DNA from: Bacillus pumilus
Lineage (GTDB): Bacteria; Bacillota; Bacilli; Bacillales; Bacillaceae
NCBI RefSeq assembly: GCF_900186955.1
Contig: NZ_LT906438.1
Span: 496,001-560,000, forward strand
Direction of reading: 5' to 3'
Length of the DNA stretch: 64,000 bases
A model generated the notes under the pieces. That model did not search any database. It was not told the origin of the DNA and saw nothing but the letters and a program-made list of their open reading frames with translations. The position numbers and the translations under genes were made by a program. Shown piece by piece: positions 43,452 through 52,378 of the stretch (the first letter of the stretch is position 1; every line of letters starts with the position of its first letter).

Positions 43452-44597
43452 ATGGCTGTCGAAGTTGTGATGCCTAAATTGGGCATGTCGATGAAAGAAG
43501 GAACGGTATCTGTCTGGAATAAGGAGGTCGGTGAGTCTGTAAATAAAGGGGAAAGCATTGCAAGCATCAACTCCGAAAAAATTGAAATGGAGATTGAATC
43601 ACCTGCTGAAGGAACCATATTGGATATAAAAGTATCTGAGGGAGAAGGTGTACCGCCTGGCACGGTCATCTGCTATATCGGTGAAGGAAATGAACCAGTG
43701 GAGGAAAAGAAAGCTAGAGACAACCAGTCAAAAACAAAGAAAGAGAGAAAGAAAATCTCACCTGTTGCCCGTAAAATGGCGAATAGCGCCAACCTAGACA
43801 TTGATACGCTCGTGGGGACAGGACCAGGTGGAAGAATTACGAAAGAGGATGTGCTTCATGCGCTTCCTGAACGGAAAGAGAAAAAACAAGAAGAGAAAAA
43901 ACAAAATGAGACAGAGCATCAGCCTATTAACATGATGCGGAAAACAATTGCCTCAAGAATGATGGAAAGCCTGCAAACAAGTGCACAATTAACCATTACG
44001 ATGAAAGCGGACGTGACAAAACTTACAAACTTACAACAACAGCTGAATGAAACAGCCATAGCACGTTACGATACAAAGTTGACCATCACCGATTTTGTAG
44101 CCAAAGCAGCGATCCTTTCGTTGTTAGAACATCCTGCGATGAACAGTCAATATCATAACGGAGTTGTGGAAACCTTTGAGAATGTTCATCTTGGCATTGC
44201 TGCTGCGTTAGATAACGGATTGGCTGTACCGGTCATTCGGCATGCGGAGCGGTTAACGCTGATAGAGCTGGCGAAGAGCATTAAATTGTATGGCCAAAAA
44301 GCACGTGAAGGAAAGCTTCTTCATGATGAAATTCAAGGTTCAACCTTTACATTGACCAATCTTGGAGCGTATGGTGTAGAGCATTTCACGCCAATTTTGA
44401 ATCCGCCGGAAGCGGGGATCCTTGGCGTCGGAACAATGTATGACACCCCTGTTTATCGAGAGGATGAATTGTGCAAAGGAACCATCCTGCCACTCAGTCT
44501 TACGTTTGATCACCGCGTACTGGACGGAGCACCGGCATCCGCATTTTTATCAACGGTCAAAGCACATTTAGAAGAACCAATATCCATTCTTTTATAG
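43452..44597 (+). CDS. acoC: Dihydrolipoamide acetyltransferase AcoC (E2)
   Basis: 381 residues. An N-terminal lipoyl domain carries Lys43 in INSEKIEMEIES, a Lys/Glu-rich linker and E3-binding domain (SPVARKMANSANLDID, about 99-135) follow, and the C-terminal catalytic domain has HRVLDG with the active-site His. It transfers the acetyl group from lipoamide to CoA. GAGAGGGAG is upstream; 17 bases after acoB. Confidence 0.93.
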   Translation: MAVEVVMPKLGMSMKEGTVSVWNKEVGESVNKGESIASINSEKIEMEIESPAEGTILDIKVSEGEGVPPGTVICYIGEGNEPVEEKKARDNQSKTKKERKKISPVARKMANSANLDIDTLVGTGPGGRITKEDVLHALPERKEKKQEEKKQNETEHQPINMMRKTIASRMMESLQTSAQLTITMKADVTKLTNLQQQLNETAIARYDTKLTITDFVAKAAILSLLEHPAMNSQYHNGVVETFENVHLGIAAALDNGLAVPVIRHAERLTLIELAKSIKLYGQKAREGKLLHDEIQGSTFTLTNLGAYGVEHFTPILNPPEAGILGVGTMYDTPVYREDELCKGTILPLSLTFDHRVLDGAPASAFLSTVKAHLEEPISILL

Positions 44598-44615
44598 GAA
44601 GAAGGTGAATGTACC

Positions 44616-45995
44616 ATGACACTGGTCATTATAGGAGGCGGACCAGCAGGTTATGTGGCGGCCATAACAGCCGCCCGTTTTGGCAGGGAGGTTGTGTTAA
44701 TTGATCAAGGTCAGCTGGGAGGTACCTGCCTCAATGAGGGCTGTATTCCAACCAAAGCTCTTTTGCAAAGCGCCGATATATATGAGCATGTGAAATCAGC
44801 TGTACATTTTGGAATTGAGCTTTCAGAACATGAGCCTACCATCCAATGGGATGCTGTCCAAAAACGGAAGCAGTCTGTCGTCAAGCAGCTCACTGATGGT
44901 GTTCGCTACTTGATGAATAAAAACAAAGTCACCGTGGTAAATGGGAAGGCTTCATTTCTATCAGCACATGAGTTATTGATAGAAAGTGAAGGAAAGTCTG
45001 AAATCATTCAAGCAAAACAAATCATTATTGCATCAGGGGCAGCGCCTGCTGCTTTACCGTTTGCACCTTTTGATGGCGAATGGATTATTCACAGCAAGGA
45101 TGCCATGTCACTTTCTTCAATACCAAATTCGCTTTGCATCATTGGGGGCGGGGTGATCGGCTGTGAGTTTGCGAGCATCTTTAGCAGAATGGGGACAAAG
45201 GTTGTCATGGTTGAGCGGGCGGTGCACATTTTGCCTGAAGAAGATCGTGATATTGCACAATGTCTTCACGAGCAGCTCGAAGAAACGGGTGTAGACATTT
45301 TGACGTCCGCCGCAGTCAAGCAGCTTGATTCCTCTTCAAGAAAAGTAGTGGTGGAGAATAATCAAGGCGAGCAGTGTGAAATCCAGTCGGATCTTTGCTT
45401 AGTGGCCATTGGCAGAACTCCGCGGCTTGGAGAGTTGAATCTTGATCAGGTTGGTATTGCATTTGATAGAAACGGTATCTACGTCAATGAACATATGCAA
45501 ACCAATCTCCCGCATATCTATGCGTGCGGTGATGTGACAGGTGGGGTCCAGCTTGCTCATACTGCCTTTCATGAAGGAACGGTTGCGGCATCCCATGCAT
45601 CAGGTGAGCATGTAAAGGTGAATGAGCAAGTAATTCCGAGATGCATCTACACCTCTCCAGAAATCGCCAGTGTTGGTTTAAATGAAGAGAGTGCTAGAAA
45701 ACAATATGAGGAGATTCGGATAGGGACATGTGCATTTTCTGCAAATGGAAAAGCATTAATCTTAAATCAACCAGCCGGTCACGTAAAGGTCATTGTAGAA
45801 CCGCAATATCAAGAAATATTAGGTGTTTCAATTATCGGACCGCATGCAACAGAACTGATTGGACAAGCGGCGGTGATGATGCATACAGAGCTGACCGCTG
45901 ATACATTAGAGCAGTTTATTGCGGCACATCCGACACTTTCAGAGGCGATACACGAAGCCTTGCTGCAAACCATTGGACGAGCGGTACACTGCTGA
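44616..45995 (+). CDS. acoL: Dihydrolipoamide dehydrogenase AcoL (E3)
   Basis: 459 residues. FAD-binding GGGPAGYVAA at residues 7-16, redox-active Cys38 and Cys43 in GGTCLNEGCIP, NAD-binding GGGVIGCEFA, and C-terminal dimer interface with the active-site His in AAHPTLSEA. It reoxidises dihydrolipoamide of AcoC and delivers electrons to NAD+. Last gene of the operon; no clear terminator follows before acoR. Confidence 0.93.
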   Translation: MTLVIIGGGPAGYVAAITAARFGREVVLIDQGQLGGTCLNEGCIPTKALLQSADIYEHVKSAVHFGIELSEHEPTIQWDAVQKRKQSVVKQLTDGVRYLMNKNKVTVVNGKASFLSAHELLIESEGKSEIIQAKQIIIASGAAPAALPFAPFDGEWIIHSKDAMSLSSIPNSLCIIGGGVIGCEFASIFSRMGTKVVMVERAVHILPEEDRDIAQCLHEQLEETGVDILTSAAVKQLDSSSRKVVVENNQGEQCEIQSDLCLVAIGRTPRLGELNLDQVGIAFDRNGIYVNEHMQTNLPHIYACGDVTGGVQLAHTAFHEGTVAASHASGEHVKVNEQVIPRCIYTSPEIASVGLNEESARKQYEEIRIGTCAFSANGKALILNQPAGHVKVIVEPQYQEILGVSIIGPHATELIGQAAVMMHTELTADTLEQFIAAHPTLSEAIHEALLQTIGRAVHC

Positions 45996-46044
45996 AAAAG
46001 GCTTCTTTTCTATCCGATTGACTTCTTGGGTTAGCTAATGATAA

Positions 46045-46073
46045 TTGAAAGCGCTTTTATAATTATCTATAAT
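46045..46073 (+). promoter_or_regulatory. SigA promoter of acoR
   Basis: TTGAAA (46045-46050) and TATAAT (46068-46073) are 17 bases apart, 31 bases before acoR. Confidence 0.75.
46046..46059. promoter_or_regulatory. CcpA cre site over the acoR -35 element
   Basis: TGAAAGCGCTTTTA matches the cre consensus with one mismatch (TA for CA at the end) and overlaps the -35 box, so CcpA would block RNA polymerase. CcpA control of acoR is known in B. subtilis. Confidence 0.75.
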
Positions 46074-46103
46074 GAATAAAAAGCCCCTAGAGGAGAGGAT
46101 GGA

Positions 46104-47951
46104 ATGAATCCGACGCCTTGTTATTTAAATACGTGGAAACGTTTTGTTCGTGAAGGTTTGCTTGATCAGTCTCGTCTGAATAAGAGAGTGGTAGAATCAT
46201 GGCACAGGTGTAAACAGGCAAATGTGAATCCGTATTTAGATAAAGGACAGTCGTTGTTAGAAAAGGAACGTTTCAGTGCCCAAAAAAAGAAATATTCATT
46301 ATTCCTAAATGCGGCTCTTCCTTACTTAAATAAAATCAGTCAGCAATTAAAAGAATCTGACATGCTGGCCTTACTCATCGATGCAGACGGTTATGTGCTA
46401 AGTCTGACAGGAAGCGAAAGAACGATGGTGGAAGCAAAAAGAATTAATTTTATGGAGGGTTCACGCTGGACTGAAACAGATGTAGGGACAAACGCGATCG
46501 GAACTGCACTCGTCATCGGAGAAGCGGTGACGATCAACGGAACTGAGCATTTTTCTATCGCCTCTCACCATTGGAGTTGTTCAGCCGCTCCTATTCGCGA
46601 TGCAGGTGGTACAATCATAGGGGTGATTGACATCTCTTGTATGACGGATAACAAGCACCCTTTTATGCTTGGAATGGCTTCAACGGTTGCTTATGCCATC
46701 GAGAGAGAAATTCAAGTCCAGCAAAAAAGGAGAGAGTTGGAGCTCATCACTCATTGTCTCCAGCAGGTGGAAACAGACGAACCGTATGTGGTCTGTAATG
46801 AAAAAAAGCAAATTGTTTCTGCCAGCAGGTCGATTAGAGAACGATTTTCAGACTGGTATGGAATGGATGTCGAGCGGCTTAAGGATTATCCATTTGTTAT
46901 CCGGGGAAAGCAGATCATTCAATCAGAGCAAGACGGAAAGATGCTAGGCATGTCCCTTTCCCTTGAAGAAGCAGCGAAAAGCAGCATCACCGTTTCTTTT
47001 GCTCAATTTCCCGGGGAATCAGGAACAAGTAAGGTATTTCAACAGACGCTCAGCGAAATGAAACGAGCGGCACAAACAGATGCAAATGTATATATTTGGG
47101 GAGAAACAGGTACAGGAAAGGAACTGACCGCTAGAGCCATTCACTCCGCCAGTGAAAGGCATAAAGGGCCGTTTATTGCTGTTAATTGCGGAGCCATTCC
47201 TGAAAGCCTGTTAGAAAGTGAGCTGTTTGGCTATGCTGAAGGGGCTTTTACAGGGGCAAAACGTCACGGAGCTAAAGGGAAATTTGAACAAGCTCATAAG
47301 GGAACACTCTTTTTAGACGAAATTGGTGAAATCCCATATGCGATGCAAGTAGCGCTTCTTCGGGTGATAGAAGAAAGGGCAGTCGTACCGCTCGGCGGGA
47401 CACACGAAATCCCTTTGGATATTCGAATCATTACAGCGACTCACCGTAATATGAACGAACTGCTGAAGGAAGGAAAAATACGAGAAGACTTGTATTACCG
47501 TCTTCATGTCTATCCGATCAACATTCCGCCGCTTAGAGAAAGAAAAGAAGACATTCATGATTTATATCGTTATTACCAAAAGAAGTACCACTGGAATGCG
47601 GCGTTTCCTGAATCATTTTTTCAGAAATTGCAAGAGTATCATTGGCCAGGAAACATACGAGAGCTTTTTAATCTGTTTGAACATCTAAGGGTCCTCTTTC
47701 CGAAAGGCGGATGGATTGGTGAATCGCAATACGCTTCAGTATTAGAGGCGGTTGATCAGAAAAAGCAGAAGCTGCATCCAGCAGAGTATACCGAGACTCC
47801 AAAAGAACTCACATTCAGGGAACGCATTCAAATGCAAACAGTGATAGACGCACTGCATAAAACGAAAGGTCATGTGTCAGAAGCAGCGAGGCTAGCAGGG
47901 GTGCCAAGAAGTACTTTTTATAAGTGGATGCGAAAGTTTCATCTGTCTTAA
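46104..47951 (+). CDS. acoR: Sigma-54-dependent activator AcoR
   Basis: 615 residues. An N-terminal GAF-type sensor region (about 60-215, including WTETDVGTNAIGTAL), a central AAA+ domain with Walker A GETGTGKE at about 332-339, the sigma-54 contact loop GAFTGA at about 381, Walker B LFLDEIGEI, and a C-terminal Fis-type helix-turn-helix (KTKGHVSEAARLAGVPRSTFYKWM). It activates the acoABCL sigma-54 promoter in response to acetoin and is the only sigma-54 activator visible in the window. Confidence 0.93.
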   Translation: MNPTPCYLNTWKRFVREGLLDQSRLNKRVVESWHRCKQANVNPYLDKGQSLLEKERFSAQKKKYSLFLNAALPYLNKISQQLKESDMLALLIDADGYVLSLTGSERTMVEAKRINFMEGSRWTETDVGTNAIGTALVIGEAVTINGTEHFSIASHHWSCSAAPIRDAGGTIIGVIDISCMTDNKHPFMLGMASTVAYAIEREIQVQQKRRELELITHCLQQVETDEPYVVCNEKKQIVSASRSIRERFSDWYGMDVERLKDYPFVIRGKQIIQSEQDGKMLGMSLSLEEAAKSSITVSFAQFPGESGTSKVFQQTLSEMKRAAQTDANVYIWGETGTGKELTARAIHSASERHKGPFIAVNCGAIPESLLESELFGYAEGAFTGAKRHGAKGKFEQAHKGTLFLDEIGEIPYAMQVALLRVIEERAVVPLGGTHEIPLDIRIITATHRNMNELLKEGKIREDLYYRLHVYPINIPPLRERKEDIHDLYRYYQKKYHWNAAFPESFFQKLQEYHWPGNIRELFNLFEHLRVLFPKGGWIGESQYASVLEAVDQKKQKLHPAEYTETPKELTFRERIQMQTVIDALHKTKGHVSEAARLAGVPRSTFYKWMRKFHLS

Positions 47952-47969
47952 TCTCATGGAAGGCTGTAT

Positions 47970-48005
47970 CAAGGCCCTTGGTCTACTTGAAGAGGTCGGG
48001 GGCTT
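47970..48005 (+). terminator. Weak hairpin after acoR
   Basis: GGCCCTTGGTC and GGTCGGGGGC can pair with several wobble positions and are followed by a short TTTC; the termination signal is uncertain. Confidence 0.35.
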
Positions 48006-48114
48006 TCTGCCAAGTTAAACAAATGGCATGGAAAAAGGCTTGACTGTTATATTAGTATATGTTAAATTATAAAAGCCGTCGCAAATGAAGCAGGATTGAA
48101 ACGCTTAAAAATTC

Positions 48115-48143
48115 TTGACACATTTTTCCGGCATATATATAAT
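48115..48143 (+). promoter_or_regulatory. Strong SigA promoter of the tRNA cluster
   Basis: TTGACA (48115-48120) and TATAAT (48138-48143) are 17 bases apart, 17 bases before the first tRNA. A weaker TTGACT at 48040-48045 with TTAAAT at 48062-48067 may be an additional start. Confidence 0.85.
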
Positions 48144-48160
48144 GAAACATGTCTTATTAT

Positions 48161-48235
48161 TCCGCAGTAGCTCAGTGGTAGAGCTATCGGCTGTTAACCG
48201 ATCGGTCGTAGGTTCGAGTCCTACCTGCGGAGCCA
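48161..48235 (+). tRNA. tRNA-Asn (GTT)
   Basis: 75 bases with encoded CCA. Acceptor TCCGCAG pairs with CTGCGGA; anticodon loop CTGTTAA gives GTT; T arm GGTTCGAGTCC. First of seven tRNAs in the order of B. subtilis trnS. Confidence 0.95.
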
Positions 48236-48238
48236 AAT

Positions 48239-48329
48239 GGAGAAGTACTCAAGTGGCTGAAGAGGCGCCCCTGCTAAGGGTGTAGGTCGCGCGAGCGGCG
48301 CGAGGGTTCAAATCCCTCCTTCTCCGCCA
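48239..48329 (+). tRNA. tRNA-Ser (GCT)
   Basis: 91 bases with a long variable arm and encoded CCA. Acceptor GGAGAAG pairs with CTTCTCC; anticodon GCT in CTGCTAA. Confidence 0.95.
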
Positions 48330-48336
48330 TTTATCT

Positions 48337-48408
48337 GGCCCGTTGGTCAAGCGGTTAAGACACCGCCCTTTCACGGCGGTAACACGGGTTCGAATCCCGT
48401 ACGGGTCA
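48337..48408 (+). tRNA. tRNA-Glu (TTC)
   Basis: 72 bases; anticodon TTC in CTTTCAC, T arm GGTTCGAATCC, acceptor GGCCCGT with ACGGGTC. CCA is not encoded. Confidence 0.95.
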
Positions 48409-48429
48409 TGTTTTGTTTTTTTCATTCGT

Positions 48430-48504
48430 TGGGCTATAGCCAAGCGGTAAGGCAACGGACTTTGACTCCGTCATGCGTTGGTTCGAATCCAGCTAGCCCA
48501 GCCA
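48430..48504 (+). tRNA. tRNA-Gln (TTG)
   Basis: 75 bases with encoded CCA. Acceptor TGGGCTA pairs with TAGCCCA; anticodon TTG in CTTTGAC. Confidence 0.95.
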
Positions 48505-48534
48505 TTTTTTTATATGTTTTTCTGCATAGCAGAT

Positions 48535-48610
48535 GAGCCATTAGCTCAGTTGGTAGAGCATCTGACTTTTAATCAGAGGGTCGAAGGTTCGAGTCCTTCA
48601 TGGCTCACCA
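48535..48610 (+). tRNA. tRNA-Lys (TTT)
   Basis: 76 bases with encoded CCA. Acceptor GAGCCAT pairs with ATGGCTC; anticodon TTT in CTTTTAA. Confidence 0.95.
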
Positions 48611-48617
48611 TTGTCAC

Positions 48618-48700
48618 GCGGGTGTGGCGGAATTGGCAGACGCGCTAGACTTAGGATCTAGTGTCTTTATGACGTGGGGGTTCAAGTCCCTTCACCCGCA
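48618..48700 (+). tRNA. tRNA-Leu (TAG)
   Basis: 83 bases, class II variable arm. Acceptor GCGGGTG pairs with CACCCGC; anticodon TAG in CTTAGGA. No CCA encoded. Confidence 0.95.
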
Positions 48701-48748
48701 TTGTTTTTTCAAACAGTGCACTTATGAATATATGAGCACATCATACAC

Positions 48749-48832
<84 letters not shown>

Positions 48833-48839
48833 TCTAAGA

Positions 48840-48868
48840 AACCAAAGGTGGTAAACCTTTGGTTTTTT
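48840..48868 (+). terminator. Terminator of the tRNA cluster
   Basis: AACCAAAGG and CCTTTGGTT pair across a 7-base loop, followed by T residues. Confidence 0.85.
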
Positions 48869-48894
48869 AATTTTTTATCACTTTTAAATGAATT

Positions 48895-48926
48895 TGTCCA
48901 TTTACCTTAAGTAAGTGGACTTTTTT
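48895..48926 (+). terminator. Second hairpin with T run
   Basis: GTCCATTTAC and GTAAGTGGAC pair around CTTAA and are followed by six T residues on the plus strand, just before the convergent gene ending at 48929. Confidence 0.55.
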
Positions 48927-48928
48927 AA

Positions 48929-49273
48929 TTATCGAGGTTCAACTGTAATCTTAAAAATGACGTAATTATCGTTTATATCATAGGCATAAACCAACGCCGT
49001 GCCCAGTGATGAGTAAGAAGATACGACACCACTAGAACTAATGCTAATAAGGTGACTGCCAGAGATGATTTCCCATCTTGTATAGCCATACAGCAATCCA
49101 ACGTTTGAGTTTCTTAGCATATGGAAATCGACCGTTCCAATTTCATTTGTAGGCTTTGCTATATTGTGAATTTTTGCAGGTTCTTGCGCAGAAGCTTGAT
49201 TTGTTAAAGCTGGAAGAGCTAATGAAGAAATTGATAATACTGAAACAATTAATCCCTTGTAAAGTTTATTCAT
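48929..49273 (-). CDS. Small secreted protein with Ig-like (BIG) fold
   Basis: 114 residues. A Sec signal peptide (MNKLYKGLIVSVLSISSLAL..., cleavage probably after ASA near residue 29) precedes about 80 residues whose ending GVVSSYSSLGTALVYAYDINDNY resembles bacterial Ig-like (BIG2-type) repeats. AGGGGGAAG is 5 bases before the ATG. It is expected outside the cell or on its surface; the function is unknown. AT-rich and located within the putative island behind tRNA-Leu. Confidence 0.65.
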   Translation of the reverse strand: MNKLYKGLIVSVLSISSLALPALTNQASAQEPAKIHNIAKPTNEIGTVDFHMLRNSNVGLLYGYTRWEIISGSHLISISSSGVVSSYSSLGTALVYAYDINDNYVIFKITVEPR

Positions 49274-49328
49274 AATACTTCCCCCTCAGTTTGGTTTTAT
49301 TACAAATTCATCATAACATGTAAAATAT

Positions 49329-49592
49329 TTGAATTGTATGGATGTCGAGTATATTTCGAAATTTAACATTCTTCAAGGTCTGTATTTAAAAGAAGATAAG
49401 CATTTGTTAGACCGATGTTTTGGGTTCTTAAAAAGTAGGAAAATGTATAGTGATATTGAAGACTTTGCATTAGAAGCAGCTGAATACTTTAGAAGAGCTG
49501 GAAGATTTGAAATGGCTACCAAGCATGTACCTCTTACAACAGAAAAATTGAATAATGTCATGTCATTTGATGGTTTATTTGTTATCAAGTAA
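49329..49592 (+). pseudogene. C-terminal fragment of a Rap-family phosphatase/regulator
   Basis: 87 codons that match only the last TPR repeats of Rap proteins: FNILQGLYLKEDKHLLDRCF, then KMYSDIEDFALEAAEYFRRAG. Complete Rap proteins have about 370-390 residues, so about three quarters are missing, and no ribosome binding site is seen. No phr gene follows. ICEBs1, which uses the matching tRNA-Leu site in B. subtilis, carries rapI-phrI near its right end, so this could be a relic of an ICEBs1-like element. It converges with the next gene and overlaps it by 18 bases. Confidence 0.7.
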
Positions 49593-50549
49593 ATTTATGA
49601 TACGTTTTCCTCGTCCACCTCCAGTTTCTAAGGAATGATGAGCTTTGGCAACATCAGATAAAAGATAAATGCTATCAACAACTGGTCTGACCTTGTTGGA
49701 ATCTACATAAGATGCTAATTCTTTTAAAAGTTCATTTTTGGGGTTTGCGCTGAATGTGCGAACTCTACGAGAACCGAAAGTAGTTGAAGCTAATATATAT
49801 ATGAAAGACGAAAAACTAGGAAATCCAATAGTAACCATTCTTCCGTTCTTTGTAAGCAGGCGCCTATAATGTTTGAGGTCAGTTCCAACTGTGTCCATGA
49901 CTACATCAAACTTTTTAAGATCAGTAGGATACGTCTTTTTATAATCAAGTACTTCGTCTGCACCTAGCTCTTGAAGAAAAGTGAGATGTTTTTCGTTTGC
50001 AAGAGCAGTTACATGAGCACCTAACATTTTTCCAATTTGAATCGCAATGCTTCCGACTCCTCCACTTGCACCACGTACAAGTAAATTTTCGCCTCTTCTA
50101 AGTTTAGCTTGATATTTTAAGGCAATAATTGCAGTAGCACCTACGCCAGGCAATGCCGCGGCTTGTATGAGATCAATCTTTGTAGGAGTTTTAGATATTT
50201 TCTCAGGTGATATAGCTACATATTCAGCGGCACTACCAATTTGGCTCCTGAGATTCATAGGAAGAACCCCCCACACTTTATCACCTAATTGATAACTTTT
50301 TACGTTCGATCCTACTTCAACAACCTCTCCAGAAAAATCTGCTCCTGTCCCTTTAGGGAATTGATTACCCGTTAATAGTTTCAACTTACCTGATCGAAAC
50401 AGTGTATCCATAGAGTTTACACTCGACCCATGTACACGAATGAGTACTTCTCCAGATTCTATAACAGGTTTTGATATAGAATCTTCAAAAAGAACATTCG
50501 GTGATCCATATTTAGAATATTGTGCAGCACGCATCTTTTCATTTTTCAT
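49575..50549 (-). CDS. MDR-family NADP-dependent oxidoreductase (quinone reductase-like)
   Basis: 324 residues of the medium-chain dehydrogenase/reductase superfamily without the zinc-binding cysteines. N-terminal GroES-like part with GTGADFSGEVVEVG, then a Rossmann domain with RGASGGVGSIAIQIGKMLGA at about 155-174. It resembles quinone reductase/alkenal reductase (QOR-like) enzymes of stress response. It stands divergent to an HxlR-type regulator 177 bases away, the usual arrangement for reductases induced by electrophiles. The exact substrate is not known. Confidence 0.85.
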   Translation of the reverse strand: MKNEKMRAAQYSKYGSPNVLFEDSISKPVIESGEVLIRVHGSSVNSMDTLFRSGKLKLLTGNQFPKGTGADFSGEVVEVGSNVKSYQLGDKVWGVLPMNLRSQIGSAAEYVAISPEKISKTPTKIDLIQAAALPGVGATAIIALKYQAKLRRGENLLVRGASGGVGSIAIQIGKMLGAHVTALANEKHLTFLQELGADEVLDYKKTYPTDLKKFDVVMDTVGTDLKHYRRLLTKNGRMVTIGFPSFSSFIYILASTTFGSRRVRTFSANPKNELLKELASYVDSNKVRPVVDSIYLLSDVAKAHHSLETGGGRGKRIINLLDNK

Positions 50550-50726
50550 TTACTCACTCCATCTCCTTGAAAAAGTATTAACTTGAAGGGTTTTATAATC
50601 AATTTTGCTCTCTATTACATGGATGACACGGTTTACATATTTGATTATAATAAATGGAATTGATTTAACAAGTACGCAATATAAACTGCTTAAGGAAGGA
50701 AAAACTGACTAAGGGGTGGATAAAAT

Positions 50727-51062
50727 ATGACTGAAAGTGAGCTGAATAAAGCGATAGCTCCAGCGAGTTATGCATTAAATATATTAGCGGGAAAATGGAA
50801 TTTGAAAATCTTAGCTGTACTATGTAGTTACAAGGAGATTCGATATAATGAGTTAAAGCGTAAAGTGTATGGAATTACAGGAACAATGCTCAATCAATCA
50901 TTAAAGGACCTGATTGAAAACGGAATTGTTCAACGAGTTCAGTATAATGAAGTTCCATCAAGAGTAGAATATTCATTGACTGGGGCAGGACTAGAGCTGA
51001 TCCCTATATTTGAACAACTTCTTTTATGGGGCGAAAACCAATTAAAAAAATCAAAGTCATAA
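50727..51062 (+). CDS. HxlR-family transcription regulator
   Basis: 111 residues of winged helix-turn-helix HxlR type: LAGKWNLKILAVLCSYKEIRYNELKR, then MLNQSLKDLIENGIVQR and YSLTGAGLELIPI. The Cys in AVLCSYKE may correspond to the sensing Cys of YodB/HypR-like members, which respond to quinones and hypochlorite; inference. It probably controls the divergent oxidoreductase. The start follows AAGGGGTGG by about 9 bases. Confidence 0.88.
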   Translation: MTESELNKAIAPASYALNILAGKWNLKILAVLCSYKEIRYNELKRKVYGITGTMLNQSLKDLIENGIVQRVQYNEVPSRVEYSLTGAGLELIPIFEQLLLWGENQLKKSKS

Positions 51063-51208
51063 TAAAATCCATCTACGTGAGAAGTTCGTTGGGGGAATCA
51101 TAGCATAGCTTCCTAACAAAGATTTTATTCACTTTAAGCTATGATGAAGAAAAACAACAAAAAATCTTGAGATTACTAGGGAAGCGCTAGAAAAGGGGAT
51201 GCAAATAC

Positions 51209-52009
51209 ATGTCAATTTACCATAAAGTCATTGGAGAAGGATATCCGATCTTAATATTGCATGGTTGGACACTTGACCATCAAGTGATGTTACATGCATT
51301 GGAACCGGTATTTGAAAAACAAAGCGGGTGGAAGAGAATATACATAGACTTACCGGGTATGGGACGTTCCGAGCCGCATCCATCTATTCAGAACTCTGAT
51401 GATATGTTAGAAGCGGTATTGCGTCTTTTGGACGAAATTATCCCTGATGAACAGTTTATTGTTTGTGGTTATTCGTATGGAGGGTACATAGCTAGAGGTA
51501 TTGTTCATTCACGCCTAGAAACCGTTCGTGGATTACTACTTGTGGCCCCAATGACTATACCTGTATTCGATCAAAGAGTCGTGCCAGAGAAGACCGTTCT
51601 AAAAAGTGACAGCAGCTTGATATCACAACTCTCTCCAGAGGAGACGGATGAATTTTGCTCCATGGCAGTTGTGCAAGGAAAACCGGAATGGGAGAGGTTT
51701 CGAGATGAAATTTACCTTCCTTCTAAACAAACAAATTATGAATTCATCAATAACATTCTTCAAAATGGATATGGCTATACCTTCGACATTTCATCTGAAT
51801 TTCAGTATCCCACGCTCATTATCACAGGGCGTCAAGACAATGTAGTTGGATATCACGATGCGTGGCGGCTGATCGAAGACTATCCAAGGGCAACCTTTGG
51901 AGTGCTTGATATGGCTGGCCACAACTTGCAAATCGAACAACCCGATGTATTTAACTCATTAGTTCATAACTGGTTAATCAGACTTGAGTCGGAAAATGTA
52001 AAGAAATAG
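51209..52009 (+). CDS. Alpha/beta hydrolase
   Basis: 266 residues. HGWTLDH oxyanion region at about residue 18, catalytic Ser in GYSYGGYIARG at about residue 95, Asp in GRQDNVVGYHDA, and His in MAGHNLQIE, giving a complete Ser-Asp-His triad. It belongs to the large epoxide hydrolase/peroxidase-like group; the substrate is unknown. AAAAGGGG is upstream of the ATG. It is the last gene of the putative island; the tRNA-Leu remnant begins 38 bases after its stop. Confidence 0.8.
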   Translation: MSIYHKVIGEGYPILILHGWTLDHQVMLHALEPVFEKQSGWKRIYIDLPGMGRSEPHPSIQNSDDMLEAVLRLLDEIIPDEQFIVCGYSYGGYIARGIVHSRLETVRGLLLVAPMTIPVFDQRVVPEKTVLKSDSSLISQLSPEETDEFCSMAVVQGKPEWERFRDEIYLPSKQTNYEFINNILQNGYGYTFDISSEFQYPTLIITGRQDNVVGYHDAWRLIEDYPRATFGVLDMAGHNLQIEQPDVFNSLVHNWLIRLESENVKK

Positions 52010-52047
52010 ATTAGGTTTTGTGCAAAATATGTGCAAATCGGAGTCAG

Positions 52048-52089
52048 GGGTGAATAACCCCGTGGAGGTTCAAGTCCTCTCGGGCATCT
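52048..52089 (+). pseudogene. 3' fragment of tRNA-Leu (att-like remnant)
   Basis: The last ~40 bases of the tRNA-Leu (GAG) gene are repeated here, with one inserted C (AACCCCG for AACCCG) and loss of two bases before GCATCT. Copies share 25 identical bases (52059-52083 with 48803-48827). The 5' two thirds of the tRNA are missing, as expected for the far end of an element that integrated in the tRNA 3' end. Confidence 0.85.
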
Positions 52090-52093
52090 CTAA

Positions 52094-52130
52094 AAAATAC
52101 CAAGGGTCGTGTACCATTGGTATTTTTTTT
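52094..52130 (+). terminator. Terminator-like hairpin behind the tRNA remnant
   Basis: AAATACCAA and TTGGTATTT pair, followed by a T run, in the same relative position as the tRNA cluster terminator; it may be a diverged copy of it. Confidence 0.7.
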
Positions 52131-52378
52131 GTGTGCTCTTTTATTAGAAAGAGATCACAAGATACATCGATTGTATGCTAGCTGTGAAATCTTAATTACT
52201 ATCCTCTAAAGAATAGTTGTCAGTCATGATGTGATTGTTGTCCATAAAAGAACTGAATAAGCTCTTTTATTCAGCTTTTAGTTTCCTTTCATCTTTCATA
52301 TTGTTAAATAAAGGTTATAATGAGATAATTTGATAAAAAGAAATTAAGTCGCATAAGATCAACCAAAGGAGTTATAAC
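52131..52378. other. Non-coding, AT-rich stretch
   Basis: No gene is seen. TATAAT-like sequences are frequent but no convincing promoter stands out. GGAG (52370-52373) serves the gene that starts at 52379. Confidence 0.4.
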
